The position numbers were made by a program, and so were the translations under genes. This document shows positions 43,945 to 53,221 of a stretch of 64,000 nucleotides of DNA, piece by piece (the stretch's first letter is position 1; each line of letters starts with the position of its first letter). Source of the DNA: Sporosarcina pasteurii. Lineage in GTDB: Bacteria > Bacillota > Bacilli > Bacillales_A > Planococcaceae. The notes below the pieces were generated by a model. The model had not been told where the DNA came from and ran no database searches. It worked only from the letters and a program-made list of their open reading frames with translations. Location of the stretch: positions 2,294,001 through 2,358,000 of the forward strand of contig NZ_CP160452.1 in assembly GCF_041295575.1 (NCBI RefSeq), written 5' to 3'.

Positions 43945-45114
43945 TTACTGAACGACTAATATTCCGAGTCGATGATGATCATGTCGATAGACTACTTGTT
44001 GCATAAGCCTCACTTCTCCATCCCTATCTACAACTTGTAATCGACAATGCGCCGCATTTACTTGAATCGCATCGTAAAGTTCTTTTTCATTATGGACAGC
44101 TTGGCCATTTACCGACTGAATACGTTCCCCTGCCAGGAGTCCCATTTTCTCGCCGGGTGAATTGGGAATCACACCAGCAATCACGACACCTTTTGACTGA
44201 GGCGCTAAAACATATCCCCCTCTTCGCTCTTGAATGGATACAACAACGGATACAATCACTCTTCCTGCAAAGCCTGATAACAATGCAGCCCAACCTAATA
44301 CAGGCATCCAAATCGCTGCGATTCCAGCTGCAATTACGACGACACCAATAAAAGCAATCGCTCGTCCAATTTGAGGAAATAAATCCTTAGGAAAGTTAGC
44401 ACGTGCAATTTGAGAAAATCCAATCACAAGCGGTACCGGTACGAATGTAAAAGCACTTTCTCCAACTGGAAACTGCGGCCAATATGGAAGATATGTGCCA
44501 ATCATCTCGCCAGGCACGAGAAATAAAACAGGAAGCAACCAAAGCTTCTTCGCTTTAAACACACCAGCTTGAAGTCCTCGCTTTGTTTGTATTAAATGAG
44601 ATGAACTGTCCCTATCCCCATACTTATAAATAAGCAATCCTTCAGCAACAAGCAACATCCCTGTAATCACAGGAATCGTAATCGTCAATTCTCCAAAGAA
44701 GTCAATCGCTCCCACTTCCCAACCGCGGAATACGAAATCCTCGGCGAAATAGTTTGTCGCATATAAACTAAAAAATGCGATCGTAGCTAAATAAACAGGG
44801 GAAGTTAATTTATAATTAAAAGTTAGGAGTACAAGGATTGACAATGTACAAAAAACGACTAACCAACCGGCATCTACCACAAGTCCAATTCCTGAAATCA
44901 GAATGGAAAGGACAATGGCATGAAGCCAAGACTCAGAGATAATACGGCGCAATTCAGTAAAACCTGGCAACATGCGTACTCTGAAACTACGTCTCTCTCT
45001 TTTCACCCGAAAGTATCCTAGCAATATCGCGACAATTAACGCGACAATCAAAAGTGGATTCAGTAAAAATAGTGAAACTGATAATAATACTTCACTGAAT
45101 ACTTCTTTCCCCAT
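43945..45114 (-). CDS. minJ: Cell-division topology protein MinJ (membrane PDZ protein)
   Basis: A 389-residue polytopic membrane protein (about eight helices over residues 15-310) followed by a cytosolic/peripheral PDZ domain (VVIAGVIPNSPGEKMGLLAG, then IQSVNGQAVHNEKELYDAIQ). This architecture, and the location between csbA and ctpB, match MinJ of B. subtilis, which links DivIVA to MinD at poles and septa. The call is from architecture and synteny rather than strong sequence memory. In B. subtilis swrA lies between minJ and ctpB; here only a terminator does. Confidence 0.8.
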   Translation of the reverse strand: MGKEVFSEVLLSVSLFLLNPLLIVALIVAILLGYFRVKRERRSFRVRMLPGFTELRRIISESWLHAIVLSILISGIGLVVDAGWLVVFCTLSILVLLTFNYKLTSPVYLATIAFFSLYATNYFAEDFVFRGWEVGAIDFFGELTITIPVITGMLLVAEGLLIYKYGDRDSSSHLIQTKRGLQAGVFKAKKLWLLPVLFLVPGEMIGTYLPYWPQFPVGESAFTFVPVPLVIGFSQIARANFPKDLFPQIGRAIAFIGVVVIAAGIAAIWMPVLGWAALLSGFAGRVIVSVVVSIQERRGGYVLAPQSKGVVIAGVIPNSPGEKMGLLAGERIQSVNGQAVHNEKELYDAIQVNAAHCRLQVVDRDGEVRLMQQVVYRHDHHRLGILVVQ

Positions 45115-45233
45115 TACCCATCACCGTCCTATACCTAAAAACACAAGTTTACTCTATTGTAACAAATAATAGCATCACTTGACGAGTGGAGACCTAGTTT
45201 ACTTAATTCATTTACTTCAAATCTTGTAATCTC

Positions 45234-45297
45234 AAGAAAAAAAAGCCTTTCGATTAGCCAAATCACTTTGTATGGCTTGTGCGAAAGACTTTTTCAA
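45234..45297 (-). terminator. Terminator of ctpB
   Basis: Stem AAAGCCTTTCG (45242-45252) with CGAAAGACTTT (45282-45292) and inner AGCCA/TGGCT pairing, followed on the minus strand by TTTTTTTTCTTG. Confidence 0.8.
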
Positions 45298-45310
45298 ATA
45301 ATACCTTAGA

Positions 45311-46756
45311 TTACTTCTCTTTTAATTCATGCATCAAATAATCAAGTGCCATTTGCAATTGCTTATCATTTTCCTTATCCGCCCGAAAAACTTCCACTTC
45401 TTCTTTCAACGCCATATAAAATTCCCGGTTCATTTTTCCGTTCACTTCTAATTCCTTATCTTTTTTAAATGCCAATACTGCACTTACAGTTTCTTTATCA
45501 AAATAACCATCTGCTTTCTTAACTTTATACCCTAACCCTGCTAGTAAACGTTGTGCGTAGGCAATATCATCGTGATAATCGCCTTCTTTATAATCAACTG
45601 CGACTAAACGAATATGCTCATTATATAATCCATCTTGTTTCACTTCCAAATGGACAGGAATTCCTTTTCCATGAATCCACTTTTCTTTTGGCGTTAGCCA
45701 TTTATGCGTAGAAAGTTTAACTTCTCCACCATTAGATAAATCAAATGTGTCTTGAACGGTTCCTTTTCCGAAACTTTCCGTCCCGATAATCATAGACCTT
45801 TTAGAATCTCTTAGCGCACCACTTAACACTTCGCTTGCTGAGGCACTTCCTTTATCTTGCAGTAAAACGACAGGTATTTTTTTGAGTTTATCACTGTACT
45901 GAATTTCCTCAGAATTCTCTGCCAACAATGGCGTTAATGCACCTCTTGGATCTTCCATATAAGCAAACACTGTGTCTTCTTCCAATAAACTACTTACAAT
46001 TTGTGACACACTGTGTAAATACCCACCTGGATTACCACGCACATCAATAATCAACGCTTCTGCTCTACCACCTAACACAGCGTCTGTCGCTACCTTCCAT
46101 TCGCCTGCCGTTTCCTCTCCAAACGTTGTAATCGATATGTAACCGACTTTGCGTTTTTTCTCCTCAAGCACTTCATTGGAAACGGTCGCTACAGGAATCG
46201 CATCGCGTACAATAGAAACTTCTAGATGTTTGTTCATCTCAGGCCTATAAATTGTCATATTCAAAGTCGTTCCTTGTTTTCCACGAATTTTCTTGACAAC
46301 TTCTTGTAAAGAACTGCCTGCTATGTTTTCCCCGTCAATCCGAATGATTTCATCATAGGGACGTAAACCTGCTTTGTCTGCCGGTGATGACTTTAACGGT
46401 GCAACGATAAGAAATTTACCATTGGCCCTTGTAATTTCCGCACCAATACCGATTCGCTCGCTTGCTAGCGATTCACGATGAGCAGCAGCCTCTTCCTCGG
46501 ATAAATAGGTACTATAAGGGTCTTCAATCACATCTGCCATTCCTCTAAGTGCCCCTTCAATTAACGCTCTTCCTTCTACTGGATGAATTCCTTCATTTTG
46601 AATAATCGTATACGCTTCATCAATCACTTCAAAAGTATCTGGCGGAATAACTTCTACCTCTTCCTTCTGTCCTTGCGTATTTTTTAATAGAAAAAAGGAA
46701 CTTCCAGCAATGACAATGACAAATAAAATGACTAACAAAAACCGGCTTTTCCGCAT
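45311..46756 (-). CDS. ctpB: Carboxy-terminal processing protease CtpB (S41)
   Basis: A 481-residue membrane-anchored serine protease. The N-terminal anchor is FLLVILFVIVIAGSSFFLLK. A PDZ domain follows (GIGAEITRANGKFLIVAPLK, then GLRPYDEIIRIDG). The S41 domain has the catalytic Ser in DKGSASASEVLSGALRD and Lys in GTESFGKGTVQ. The C-terminus is a peptidoglycan-binding type 1 domain (AQRLLAGLGYKVKKADGYFD). In B. subtilis CtpB cleaves SpoIVFA during sporulation; other envelope substrates are possible. ATG behind GGAGGAGGG. Confidence 0.92.
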   Translation of the reverse strand: MRKSRFLLVILFVIVIAGSSFFLLKNTQGQKEEVEVIPPDTFEVIDEAYTIIQNEGIHPVEGRALIEGALRGMADVIEDPYSTYLSEEEAAAHRESLASERIGIGAEITRANGKFLIVAPLKSSPADKAGLRPYDEIIRIDGENIAGSSLQEVVKKIRGKQGTTLNMTIYRPEMNKHLEVSIVRDAIPVATVSNEVLEEKKRKVGYISITTFGEETAGEWKVATDAVLGGRAEALIIDVRGNPGGYLHSVSQIVSSLLEEDTVFAYMEDPRGALTPLLAENSEEIQYSDKLKKIPVVLLQDKGSASASEVLSGALRDSKRSMIIGTESFGKGTVQDTFDLSNGGEVKLSTHKWLTPKEKWIHGKGIPVHLEVKQDGLYNEHIRLVAVDYKEGDYHDDIAYAQRLLAGLGYKVKKADGYFDKETVSAVLAFKKDKELEVNGKMNREFYMALKEEVEVFRADKENDKQLQMALDYLMHELKEK

Positions 46757-46822
46757 CTTAACCCTCCTCCGTTCACTATATGAACTGCAAGAAGAGAATA
46801 CGACACGATAAGCCGGAAACTC

Positions 46823-47431
46823 TTAATCTAACTGATCCACTAAGTTTTGCATTGTTTTTTCATCCATTGGACCAATCATTCTATTTGCGATTGTTCCATC
46901 TGTTCCAATCATATAGGTTGTTGGGATGGTCATCACACGATAGGCATCAATGACTTCCCCACTCTCATCCAATGGAATCGGAAATGTAAGTCCATACTCC
47001 TCGACAAACTGTTCAATTCCTTCGATTCCTCTTCTCTCCTGGGTTGTCATATTAACCGCCACAATTTCTACATTCGCTTCATCTTTATACTTTTCATAGT
47101 AATTTTGCATATGTGGCATTTCAGCTTTACATGGTCCACACCAAGATGCCCAAAAATTCAATATGACTTTTTTTCCTTTTAATTCGGATAATGTTAGGAT
47201 TTCCCCAGTTAACGTTGTTAGCTCAAAATCTGGAGGTGTATCTCCTTGTTCTAACCCTTCTGCTATATCCTGTGAAAGATCATCTCTACCATCTAAACTT
47301 TTTCTATGTTCCTCTACTTCTTCAAATGACTCGAGCGGTTTATTCTCATTCATATTCGATTTAACCATCAGTACAACCATCGTTCCAACTAATAAAATTG
47401 CTACAATTAAACCGATACTATTTTTCTTCAA
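46823..47431 (-). CDS. Membrane-anchored TlpA/ResA-type thioredoxin
   Basis: A 202-residue extracytoplasmic thiol-disulfide oxidoreductase. A single N-terminal anchor (SIGLIVAILLVGTMVVLMV) is followed by a charged linker and a TlpA-like domain: PPDFELTTLTGEILTLSELK, then the active site NFWASWCGPCKAEMPHM (CGPC) and the cis-Pro region MTIPTTYMIGTDG. ResA relatives reduce apocytochrome c haem-binding cysteines; a cytochrome c-551 gene lies 4 kb away. TTG start overlaps the stop of the upstream membrane gene (TTGA), so the two proteins are made together. Confidence 0.87.
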   Translation of the reverse strand: MKKNSIGLIVAILLVGTMVVLMVKSNMNENKPLESFEEVEEHRKSLDGRDDLSQDIAEGLEQGDTPPDFELTTLTGEILTLSELKGKKVILNFWASWCGPCKAEMPHMQNYYEKYKDEANVEIVAVNMTTQERRGIEGIEQFVEEYGLTFPIPLDESGEVIDAYRVMTIPTTYMIGTDGTIANRMIGPMDEKTMQNLVDQLD

Positions 47432-48084
47432 TGGCTAACCCCCTCAACTTTTATAGGTTTTACATAAAACTTCAACATTACACTTAAAAATATCCCCGTG
47501 TAGACAGTAGCTATCACAGGTGTTTGGAATAGCCCTCCTGGTTGAAGGACACCTACGAATAGATGAACACTGATAAACAAGAATATGATTTGGTTAAGCA
47601 AATCTTTAAACCTATCCATGAAAAACAAAATAAACAGTACAAATGCCCCAATGATACTCACCGTTAACAGCCACGTGAATATCGGTCCATCATTTAAAAC
47701 AGCCATAAGAATTTGATAGCTTGATTGAATAAGGATACTTCCAAATAACAAGCCCATTATAGTCTCTCGCTTTAATTGTCCTTTTTTCATTTCTACAACT
47801 ACCGTGATACTGGCTGCAAGTAATCCAAGAAAAACGCCAATTTTCCCACCGTTAAAATAAAGAATCGATAATGGAAACTGGATGACCGTTTTCCAATCGG
47901 TTACAATGACTGACAACTTCCATACAATAACAAAATTAAAAATCGCGTCCGCCAATAACAAGGAAGGTTGTTTGCCATATTTTAATCTTACAGCGCCATA
48001 TGCAATAAAAAAGGCCAGTACAGTGGCAATCCATGTAGAAGGGACAGACATATTCCCAATTAGGAAATACTTTGTAACAATCAT
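47428..48084 (-). CDS. Polytopic membrane protein resembling a degenerate Lgt
   Basis: A 218-residue protein with about seven helices. The N-terminal half follows the prolipoprotein diacylglyceryl transferase (Lgt) plan: a helix ending FFIAYGAVRLKYG, LLLADAIFNFVIVWKLSVIV, then PLSILYFNGGKIGVFLGLLA where Lgt has its HGG motif. The histidine is replaced by Asn and the later conserved Arg-containing region is not recognisable, so transferase activity is doubtful. ATG 48082-48084 follows GGAGGTG. It overlaps the TlpA-type thioredoxin gene by 4 bp, suggesting an electron-transfer or assembly partner. Lgt resemblance is my inference from pattern only. Confidence 0.55.
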   Translation of the reverse strand: MIVTKYFLIGNMSVPSTWIATVLAFFIAYGAVRLKYGKQPSLLLADAIFNFVIVWKLSVIVTDWKTVIQFPLSILYFNGGKIGVFLGLLAASITVVVEMKKGQLKRETIMGLLFGSILIQSSYQILMAVLNDGPIFTWLLTVSIIGAFVLFILFFMDRFKDLLNQIIFLFISVHLFVGVLQPGGLFQTPVIATVYTGIFLSVMLKFYVKPIKVEGVSH

Positions 48085-48243
48085 CTCATAAAGCACCTCC
48101 AAGTTTGGGCTCAATATGTATTGTAATGAATTCGATGAGCGGCTTCTAGATTTCTGCTTGTATCTATATATGACAGATACATTTTTTAAGCTTTCTTGGA
48201 AACACTAAAAACGGAAGGGATTGAACTACTCATTTTTCGTCAA

Positions 48244-48276
48244 ATATAAAAGCCCGCCATAAGGCGAGCTTTTATA
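48244..48276 (-). terminator. Terminator of the M23 hydrolase gene
   Basis: Stem AAAAGCCCGCC (48249-48259) with GGCGAGCTTTT (48264-48274), one mismatch, 5-7 bp after the stop, followed on the minus strand by ATATTTG. Confidence 0.75.
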
Positions 48277-48280
48277 TTTA

Positions 48281-49621
48281 TTAGAATGGCACGATGCCCA
48301 CTGGGTTTATTGAGTTAGTTGGGCTATGTCGATAAGTTCCTTTATGCAATTCAAAATGTAAATGTGGTCCTGTTGATGCACCTGTACTACCCATCTTTCC
48401 AATTAATTGGCCTTTATTTACAGCTTGTCCAACACTGACATTCATACTAGACAAATGTGCATATACTGTCGTATAAGTTTGCCCATTAATATGATGAGTA
48501 ATCATAATGTGATTCCCATAAGAAGGATGCGAAGCTGCACGGAAAACGACTCCGTCCGCTGCTGCTACAATATTTGTTCCAACACTATTAGCAATGTCTA
48601 CCCCTTGGTGTAACCTTTTCGTTTTATGAATCGGATGTATTCGGTAACCATAAGGAGATGTGAATCGACCCTGTGCTGGTTTTGTCCAAGTCCCTGCTGA
48701 TATCGCTGGGGCAGATGTCGCCGCTGATGATGATGATGATGACGAGCTTGCAGATTTAGAACTGGAACTACTTTGGTTTGCTTTAGCTTTAGCAGCTTCT
48801 TGACGTTTCTTTTCCTCTGCTGCCTTTCTTGCGGCTTCTAGTTGACGTTTTTGTTCCGCTTCAATTTCTAATTCTAGTTCTTTACTTAGCTCAATAATTT
48901 CTTCATACTCTGATTCTAAATCCACTTTTTCTGCATTTAACTTATCTTGCTCTTTCTCCAGCTCGGCAGCCAATCTATCTTGTTCTGCTTTTTGAGACTG
49001 AAGGGATGCTTTCAACTCTTCTAGTTCACTTTTATTAGACTGTAATTCTTCAAGCTTTTGTTCAACAAGCTTTTTCTCTTCTTCTAATTGTTTCTGATCC
49101 TCAGCTTGTTCTTTCATAATTGTGCGATCAGCATCCATTAATGTAGCAACAGTAGAGACACGGTCAATAAAATCTGTGAAGCTATTCGCGCCAAGTAATA
49201 CGTCCAAATAGTTTACAGAACCACCATTCACTTGCATCGCACGGACACGTTCGCGCAATACTTCATCACGCTCTTCTATTTTCTTTTCTAAATCCTCAAT
49301 AGAAGCTTTTAACGCTTCAATTTCTTCAGTAGTTTGTGTAATTTCATTTTCAAGTTTTGTAATTTTTTCATTTGTTTCTTTTACTTCTGCATCTAATTTT
49401 GCAATTTTCGCTAGAATTGATTCGATTTTTGATTGGTTCGTATTAATTTCACTTTTTTTCGTTTGAATATCTTGATTAATCGAATTCTTTTTTAACTCAA
49501 TGGCATTTTTTTCATCTTTCATCTCTTTCAATGAATCCGCTAAAACTTGTGGATTTCCTATCCCTGAAGACAGCACAAGAATCGCTATCAGGATAGATAG
49601 CATCCATTTTTGCATTCTCAA
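48281..49621 (-). CDS. Coiled-coil M23 murein hydrolase/activator (EnvC/PcsB-like), FtsEX-linked
   Basis: A 446-residue exported protein. Signal peptide MRMQKWMLSILIAILVLSSG with cleavage near VLA-DS, then a long coiled coil (about residues 30-270) and a Ser-rich linker (SSSSSKSASSSSSSSS). It ends in a LytM/M23 domain with zinc ligands in LHQGVDIANSVG and PHLHFELH, plus THHINGQTYTTVYAHL. The zinc motif looks intact, so it may be an active endopeptidase. Coiled coil plus hydrolase beside ftsEX is the layout of FtsEX-controlled hydrolases (PcsB, CwlO, EnvC). TTG start behind AGAGGGGA, 37 bp after ftsX. Confidence 0.87.
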   Translation of the reverse strand: MRMQKWMLSILIAILVLSSGIGNPQVLADSLKEMKDEKNAIELKKNSINQDIQTKKSEINTNQSKIESILAKIAKLDAEVKETNEKITKLENEITQTTEEIEALKASIEDLEKKIEERDEVLRERVRAMQVNGGSVNYLDVLLGANSFTDFIDRVSTVATLMDADRTIMKEQAEDQKQLEEEKKLVEQKLEELQSNKSELEELKASLQSQKAEQDRLAAELEKEQDKLNAEKVDLESEYEEIIELSKELELEIEAEQKRQLEAARKAAEEKKRQEAAKAKANQSSSSSKSASSSSSSSSAATSAPAISAGTWTKPAQGRFTSPYGYRIHPIHKTKRLHQGVDIANSVGTNIVAAADGVVFRAASHPSYGNHIMITHHINGQTYTTVYAHLSSMNVSVGQAVNKGQLIGKMGSTGASTGPHLHFELHKGTYRHSPTNSINPVGIVPF

Positions 49622-49658
49622 TGTAGATTTTCCCCTCTCAGCTATCTCTTTTTATCTA

Positions 49659-50543
49659 TTAGACTTTCAAAAACTTTCTGACTGACATAAAACTACCCCA
49701 AACACCGATAAAAATCCCGGTGAAAAGAAGTAACCCGTTTAATTGATAGATAAACGGTGTTTTAGAAAGCGGTTGGAATAATTCACCTTCTAATTTTGGT
49801 TGGATATAATCATAAAGGTTAAAGTAGGCGACAGTAAGTAGAATCATCGGTAACAAAGCCCCGAGTATTCCGAGCCATATCCCTTCTAATACAAACGGGA
49901 TACGAACAAAATTATTTGTTGCGCCTACAAGTTTCATTATCTCAATTTCATTTCTACGTGCTACGATTGTCACGCGAATTGTGTTGGAAATTAAGAACAT
50001 CGCCGTAAACAATAAAGCAACAATCAGTACAATACCAATATTTCGGCCTGTATTTAAGATGTTAAATAGTTTTTCAACTTTACCTTCACCATAAATCACT
50101 TCAAATGCGTACTCATATGTACCAATCTCTTTTGCAACTTTTACAGTTTCTTGCGGGTCTATCGCTCTAACATAAAAAACATGTCGAAGCGGGTTACTTT
50201 GTTTATATAAACCCAGTTCTTCACCGTAACCTTTAATCATGATTTCAAGTTCTTCTTCGTTGGAAGAAAACCTAATATCGGTGAGACTTGGATTTGCTTT
50301 CAATTTTTCTTCAAGTTTTGCGATTGCTTCCTCATCTGCCGCTAAATCGACAATGATTTTGATTTCGACATCTTCTTCTAAGTTATTCGCAATTTTATTT
50401 AAATTCATCATTAAAACAAGGAATACACCAACTAGTAGTAATGTAACGGTTACAGCACTAATCGATGCAAATGTCATCCATCGATTACGACCAACACTTT
50501 TAAAACTTTCCCGTAAATGTCTTTTAATTGTTCTACCTTTCAT
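49659..50543 (-). CDS. ftsX: Cell-division ABC transporter permease FtsX
   Basis: A 294-residue membrane protein with the FtsX topology: a cytosolic N-terminus (KGRTIKRHLRESFKSVGRNR), helix 1 (VTVTLLLVGVFLVLMMNL), an extracellular loop of about 130 residues, and three C-terminal helices. FtsX permeases transmit ATPase motion to a peptidoglycan hydrolase outside. The longer frame is not used; ATG 50541-50543 follows GGAGGTGAT inside ftsE, overlapping its end by 11 bp. Confidence 0.93.
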   Translation of the reverse strand: MKGRTIKRHLRESFKSVGRNRWMTFASISAVTVTLLLVGVFLVLMMNLNKIANNLEEDVEIKIIVDLAADEEAIAKLEEKLKANPSLTDIRFSSNEEELEIMIKGYGEELGLYKQSNPLRHVFYVRAIDPQETVKVAKEIGTYEYAFEVIYGEGKVEKLFNILNTGRNIGIVLIVALLFTAMFLISNTIRVTIVARRNEIEIMKLVGATNNFVRIPFVLEGIWLGILGALLPMILLTVAYFNLYDYIQPKLEGELFQPLSKTPFIYQLNGLLLFTGIFIGVWGSFMSVRKFLKV

Positions 50544-51219
50544 AGCCGTAATCACCTCCAATTTCATCTCTGGTGATTATACCGCCTTCAATTGCAACAA
50601 CCCGATGTCTCATCGTATTGACAATTTCTTTATTATGGGTTGCCATAATTATGGTCGTTCCACGGGCATTAATTTTCTCTAGTACGTCCATGATTTCCCA
50701 AGACGTCTCTGGATCTAAGTTTCCGGTCGGTTCATCAGCAATTACAATTTCCGGCTGGTTGACAATAGACCTAGCAATGGAAACCCGTTGTTGTTCTCCA
50801 CCTGATAACTCGTTTGGAAACATTCTTGCTTTTTGGGTTAGCCCAACAAGTGCTAAAACCTCGTTCACTTTTTTTCGAATATTTGTAGGTGATTCTTCAA
50901 TCACTTCTAGTGCAAACGCAATATTTTCATAGACATTCAACATGGGCAACAGTTTAAAGTCTTGAAAGACCACGCCCATACGACGTCGTAATTGAGGAAT
51001 TTGCTTTTGTTTTAACGTTGCAATATTTATATCACTAAAAAGAATTTCACCACTTGTTGGCGTTTCTTCTCTATACATCATTTTAATGAATGTTGATTTT
51101 CCAGCTCCACTTGGCCCAACTACATAAACGAATTCGCCTCGACCAATTTCGATATTAATTCCGTTTGAGGCAACGACACCATTCGCGTATTTTTTATATA
51201 CATTTTTCATTTTTATCAA
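50533..51219 (-). CDS. ftsE: Cell-division ABC transporter ATPase FtsE
   Basis: A 228-residue ABC ATPase. Walker A VGPSGAGKSTFIKMM, Q-loop VVFQDFKLLPMLNVYEN, signature NELSGGEQQRVSIARS, Walker B EIVIADEPTGNLDPET and H-loop MATHNKEIV. The MKNVYKKYANGVVASNGINI start is FtsE-like. TTG start (51217-51219) behind AGGTGG. First gene of ftsE-ftsX-M23 hydrolase. In B. subtilis FtsEX drives CwlO in cell elongation; the neighbouring M23 protein is the likely client here. Confidence 0.94.
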   Translation of the reverse strand: MIKMKNVYKKYANGVVASNGINIEIGRGEFVYVVGPSGAGKSTFIKMMYREETPTSGEILFSDINIATLKQKQIPQLRRRMGVVFQDFKLLPMLNVYENIAFALEVIEESPTNIRKKVNEVLALVGLTQKARMFPNELSGGEQQRVSIARSIVNQPEIVIADEPTGNLDPETSWEIMDVLEKINARGTTIIMATHNKEIVNTMRHRVVAIEGGIITRDEIGGDYGYER

Positions 51220-51442
51220 AATAAAACCACCTGAATCTATTTTTTGCCTCTATTTTTATAGCATATCGAGTATAACATGTTTTCTTGTCAAAAATTATTA
51301 CAGTTATATTTCATTTATATCAAACTTCGTTGTATTATTTGACGGAATTTGTATACTTTGTATGGTTTTCCATTACTTTACTAAAACTAATTTTCTCTCG
51401 ATTTTAAGGATGGAAAAAATTCCACATATTTCACGTTAATTC

Positions 51443-51485
51443 TCACAAAAAAACCGTTAACAGAAAAATGTCTGTTAACGGTTTT
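51443..51485 (-). terminator. Terminator of cccB
   Basis: 14-bp perfect stem AAAACCGTTAACAG (51450-51463) with complement 51472-51485, followed on the minus strand by TTTGTGAG. Confidence 0.88.
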
Positions 51486-51495
51486 GTTCTAAGTA

Positions 51496-51831
51496 TTATT
51501 TCTTTTCTGCTAGCCAAGCTGCAACTGCTTCAGCTTCTGCGCCTTTAGCAATTCCACCTGGCATACCGCCTTGACCATTTAGAATAATGTCAAGAATTTC
51601 TTCTTCACTATAATTTGCTCCAGCTTTATCGATTGCTGGTGCACTCGCGCCTGTTAGGTCGCCACCATGACATGAGATACATTTTTGTTGTACGACCGCT
51701 TCTGCATCAACTGCTGCAGTTTCGCCACCTGACGTTCCTGTATCCGTCTCGTTGCTCGTGTCATTTCCTCCGCCACACGCCCCGAGAACAAGTGTTGCTC
51801 CGAAAATAGCTGCTAATAACTTTTTCTTCAC
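51496..51831 (-). CDS. cccB: Cytochrome c-551, lipoprotein
   Basis: A 111-residue membrane-tethered mono-haem cytochrome c. The lipoprotein signal [20 protein letters not shown] has lipobox LGAC. After a flexible Gly/Ser/Thr linker comes the haem site [14 protein letters not shown] (CxxCH) and the methionine ligand region [10 protein letters not shown]. It carries electrons on the outer face of the membrane, probably to a terminal oxidase. It lies upstream of ftsE, as cccB does in B. subtilis. ATG behind GGAGGGAACAGTGTG. Confidence 0.93.
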
Positions 51832-52084
51832 ACTGTTCCCTCCTTCAATGAAATGTTTTAGGAATACATAGTTCCTTATAGATTAGTATACCAATAATGC
51901 ATTTAATTGAACCTTTCTACGCATCGTTCAACTTTACGTAAAGCGCCGAAAATACGATACCTATAGCTTTTACAGTAATTGTTAAATCTTTTCGAACGTT
52001 TTTTATTAACTGTATTCTGTCGGACGATAGAAAATATGATTGTCATAATTGATATATACACCTTTTAATCCATTTCAAAACATG

Positions 52085-53188
52085 TTAATTGATTTGCGAA
52101 CGTAAATAAGCATTGATGAACATATCCAATTCGCCATCCATCACAGCACCAACATTCCCTGTTTCTGCGTCCGTTCTATGGTCTTTTACCATTGAATACG
52201 GGTGGAATACGTAGGAACGAATTTGACTTCCCCACCCAATTTCTTTTTGTTCCCCACGAATTTCTCTCAAACGTGCCTCTTCTTCTTCAACTTTCAACTG
52301 ATATAACTTCGATTTCAATAGATTCATCGCACGCTCACGGTTTTTAATCTGAGAACGCTCAGTTTGACACGTTACAACAGTTCCTGTCGGCTCATGGGTA
52401 ATTCGAACAGCTGAATCTGTTACGTTAACGTGCTGACCACCTGCACCACTTGAACGATATGTGTCAATTTTTAGATCTTCTGTACGGATTTCAATATCGA
52501 TATCGCCATCAAATTCAGGCATGACTTCACACGATACGAAAGATGTGTGACGACGACCTGATGAATCGAACGGTGAAATACGTACCAGTCGATGGACACC
52601 TTTTTCTGCCTTCAAATAACCGAATGCATTATGTCCTTTAATTGATAATGTAACTGATTTGACGCCAGCCTCATCGCCCGCTTGATAATCGATTGTTTCA
52701 ACTGAAAACTTATGTTGTTCCGCCCAACGCGTGTACATACGAAGGAGCATGGACGCCCAATCTTGTGACTCTGTACCGCCTGCCCCAGAATGTAGTTCGA
52801 GTACGGCATTATGTTTGTCGAACTCCCCACTGAGCAATAAATGAAGTTCGAAGTCTTCTAACTTTTGCATAAACGCTTTAAGCTCTGCAGCAAGTTCTTC
52901 TTGTAACTCCTCATCAGATTCTTCACGTAATAACTCGAGTGTCATTTCAAGGTTTTCTTGCGTATCCGTTAATTCCGTAAAATCTCCAACAACATCTTTC
53001 AAGGAATTAGACTCGTTAATCACTTTCTGTGCCGCTTCTTGATCATCCCAAAACCCTGGTTCGGTCATGACCTCATCTAACTCTTGGATGCGCGCCTCTT
53101 TATTTTCTAAGTCAAAGAGACCCCCTAAAGTCCACTAATTTCTTAGCTGTAGTGTCAAGCTCGTTCCGTACATCTGATAATTCCATCA
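52085..53188 (-). CDS. prfB: Peptide chain release factor 2, with programmed +1 frameshift
   Basis: RF2 ends translation at UGA and UAA. The gene starts at ATG 53186-53188 behind GGGAGG and reads 24 codons plus CTT (53115-53117). There an in-frame TGA (53112-53114) must be bypassed by a +1 shift, continuing as [20 protein letters not shown]. The slippery CTT-TGA is preceded by the internal Shine-Dalgarno AGGGGG (53121-53126). The GGQ motif is in [20 protein letters not shown], and the RF2 stop-codon region lies in [20 protein letters not shown]. The coding sequence is join(53115-53188, 52085-53113) on the minus strand. About 30 bp separate it from secA. The 250 bp downstream show no clear terminator. 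Confidence 0.96.
53112..53126 (-). promoter_or_regulatory. prfB programmed frameshift signal
   Basis: The minus strand reads AGGGGGTCTCTTTGA: an internal Shine-Dalgarno, spacer, slippery CTT and the RF2-recognised TGA. Low RF2 slows termination and promotes the shift (autoregulation known for this family). Confidence 0.93.
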
Positions 53189-53221
53189 TAAAAATTCCTC
53201 CCAAAATCGATTGCCTTCTTA

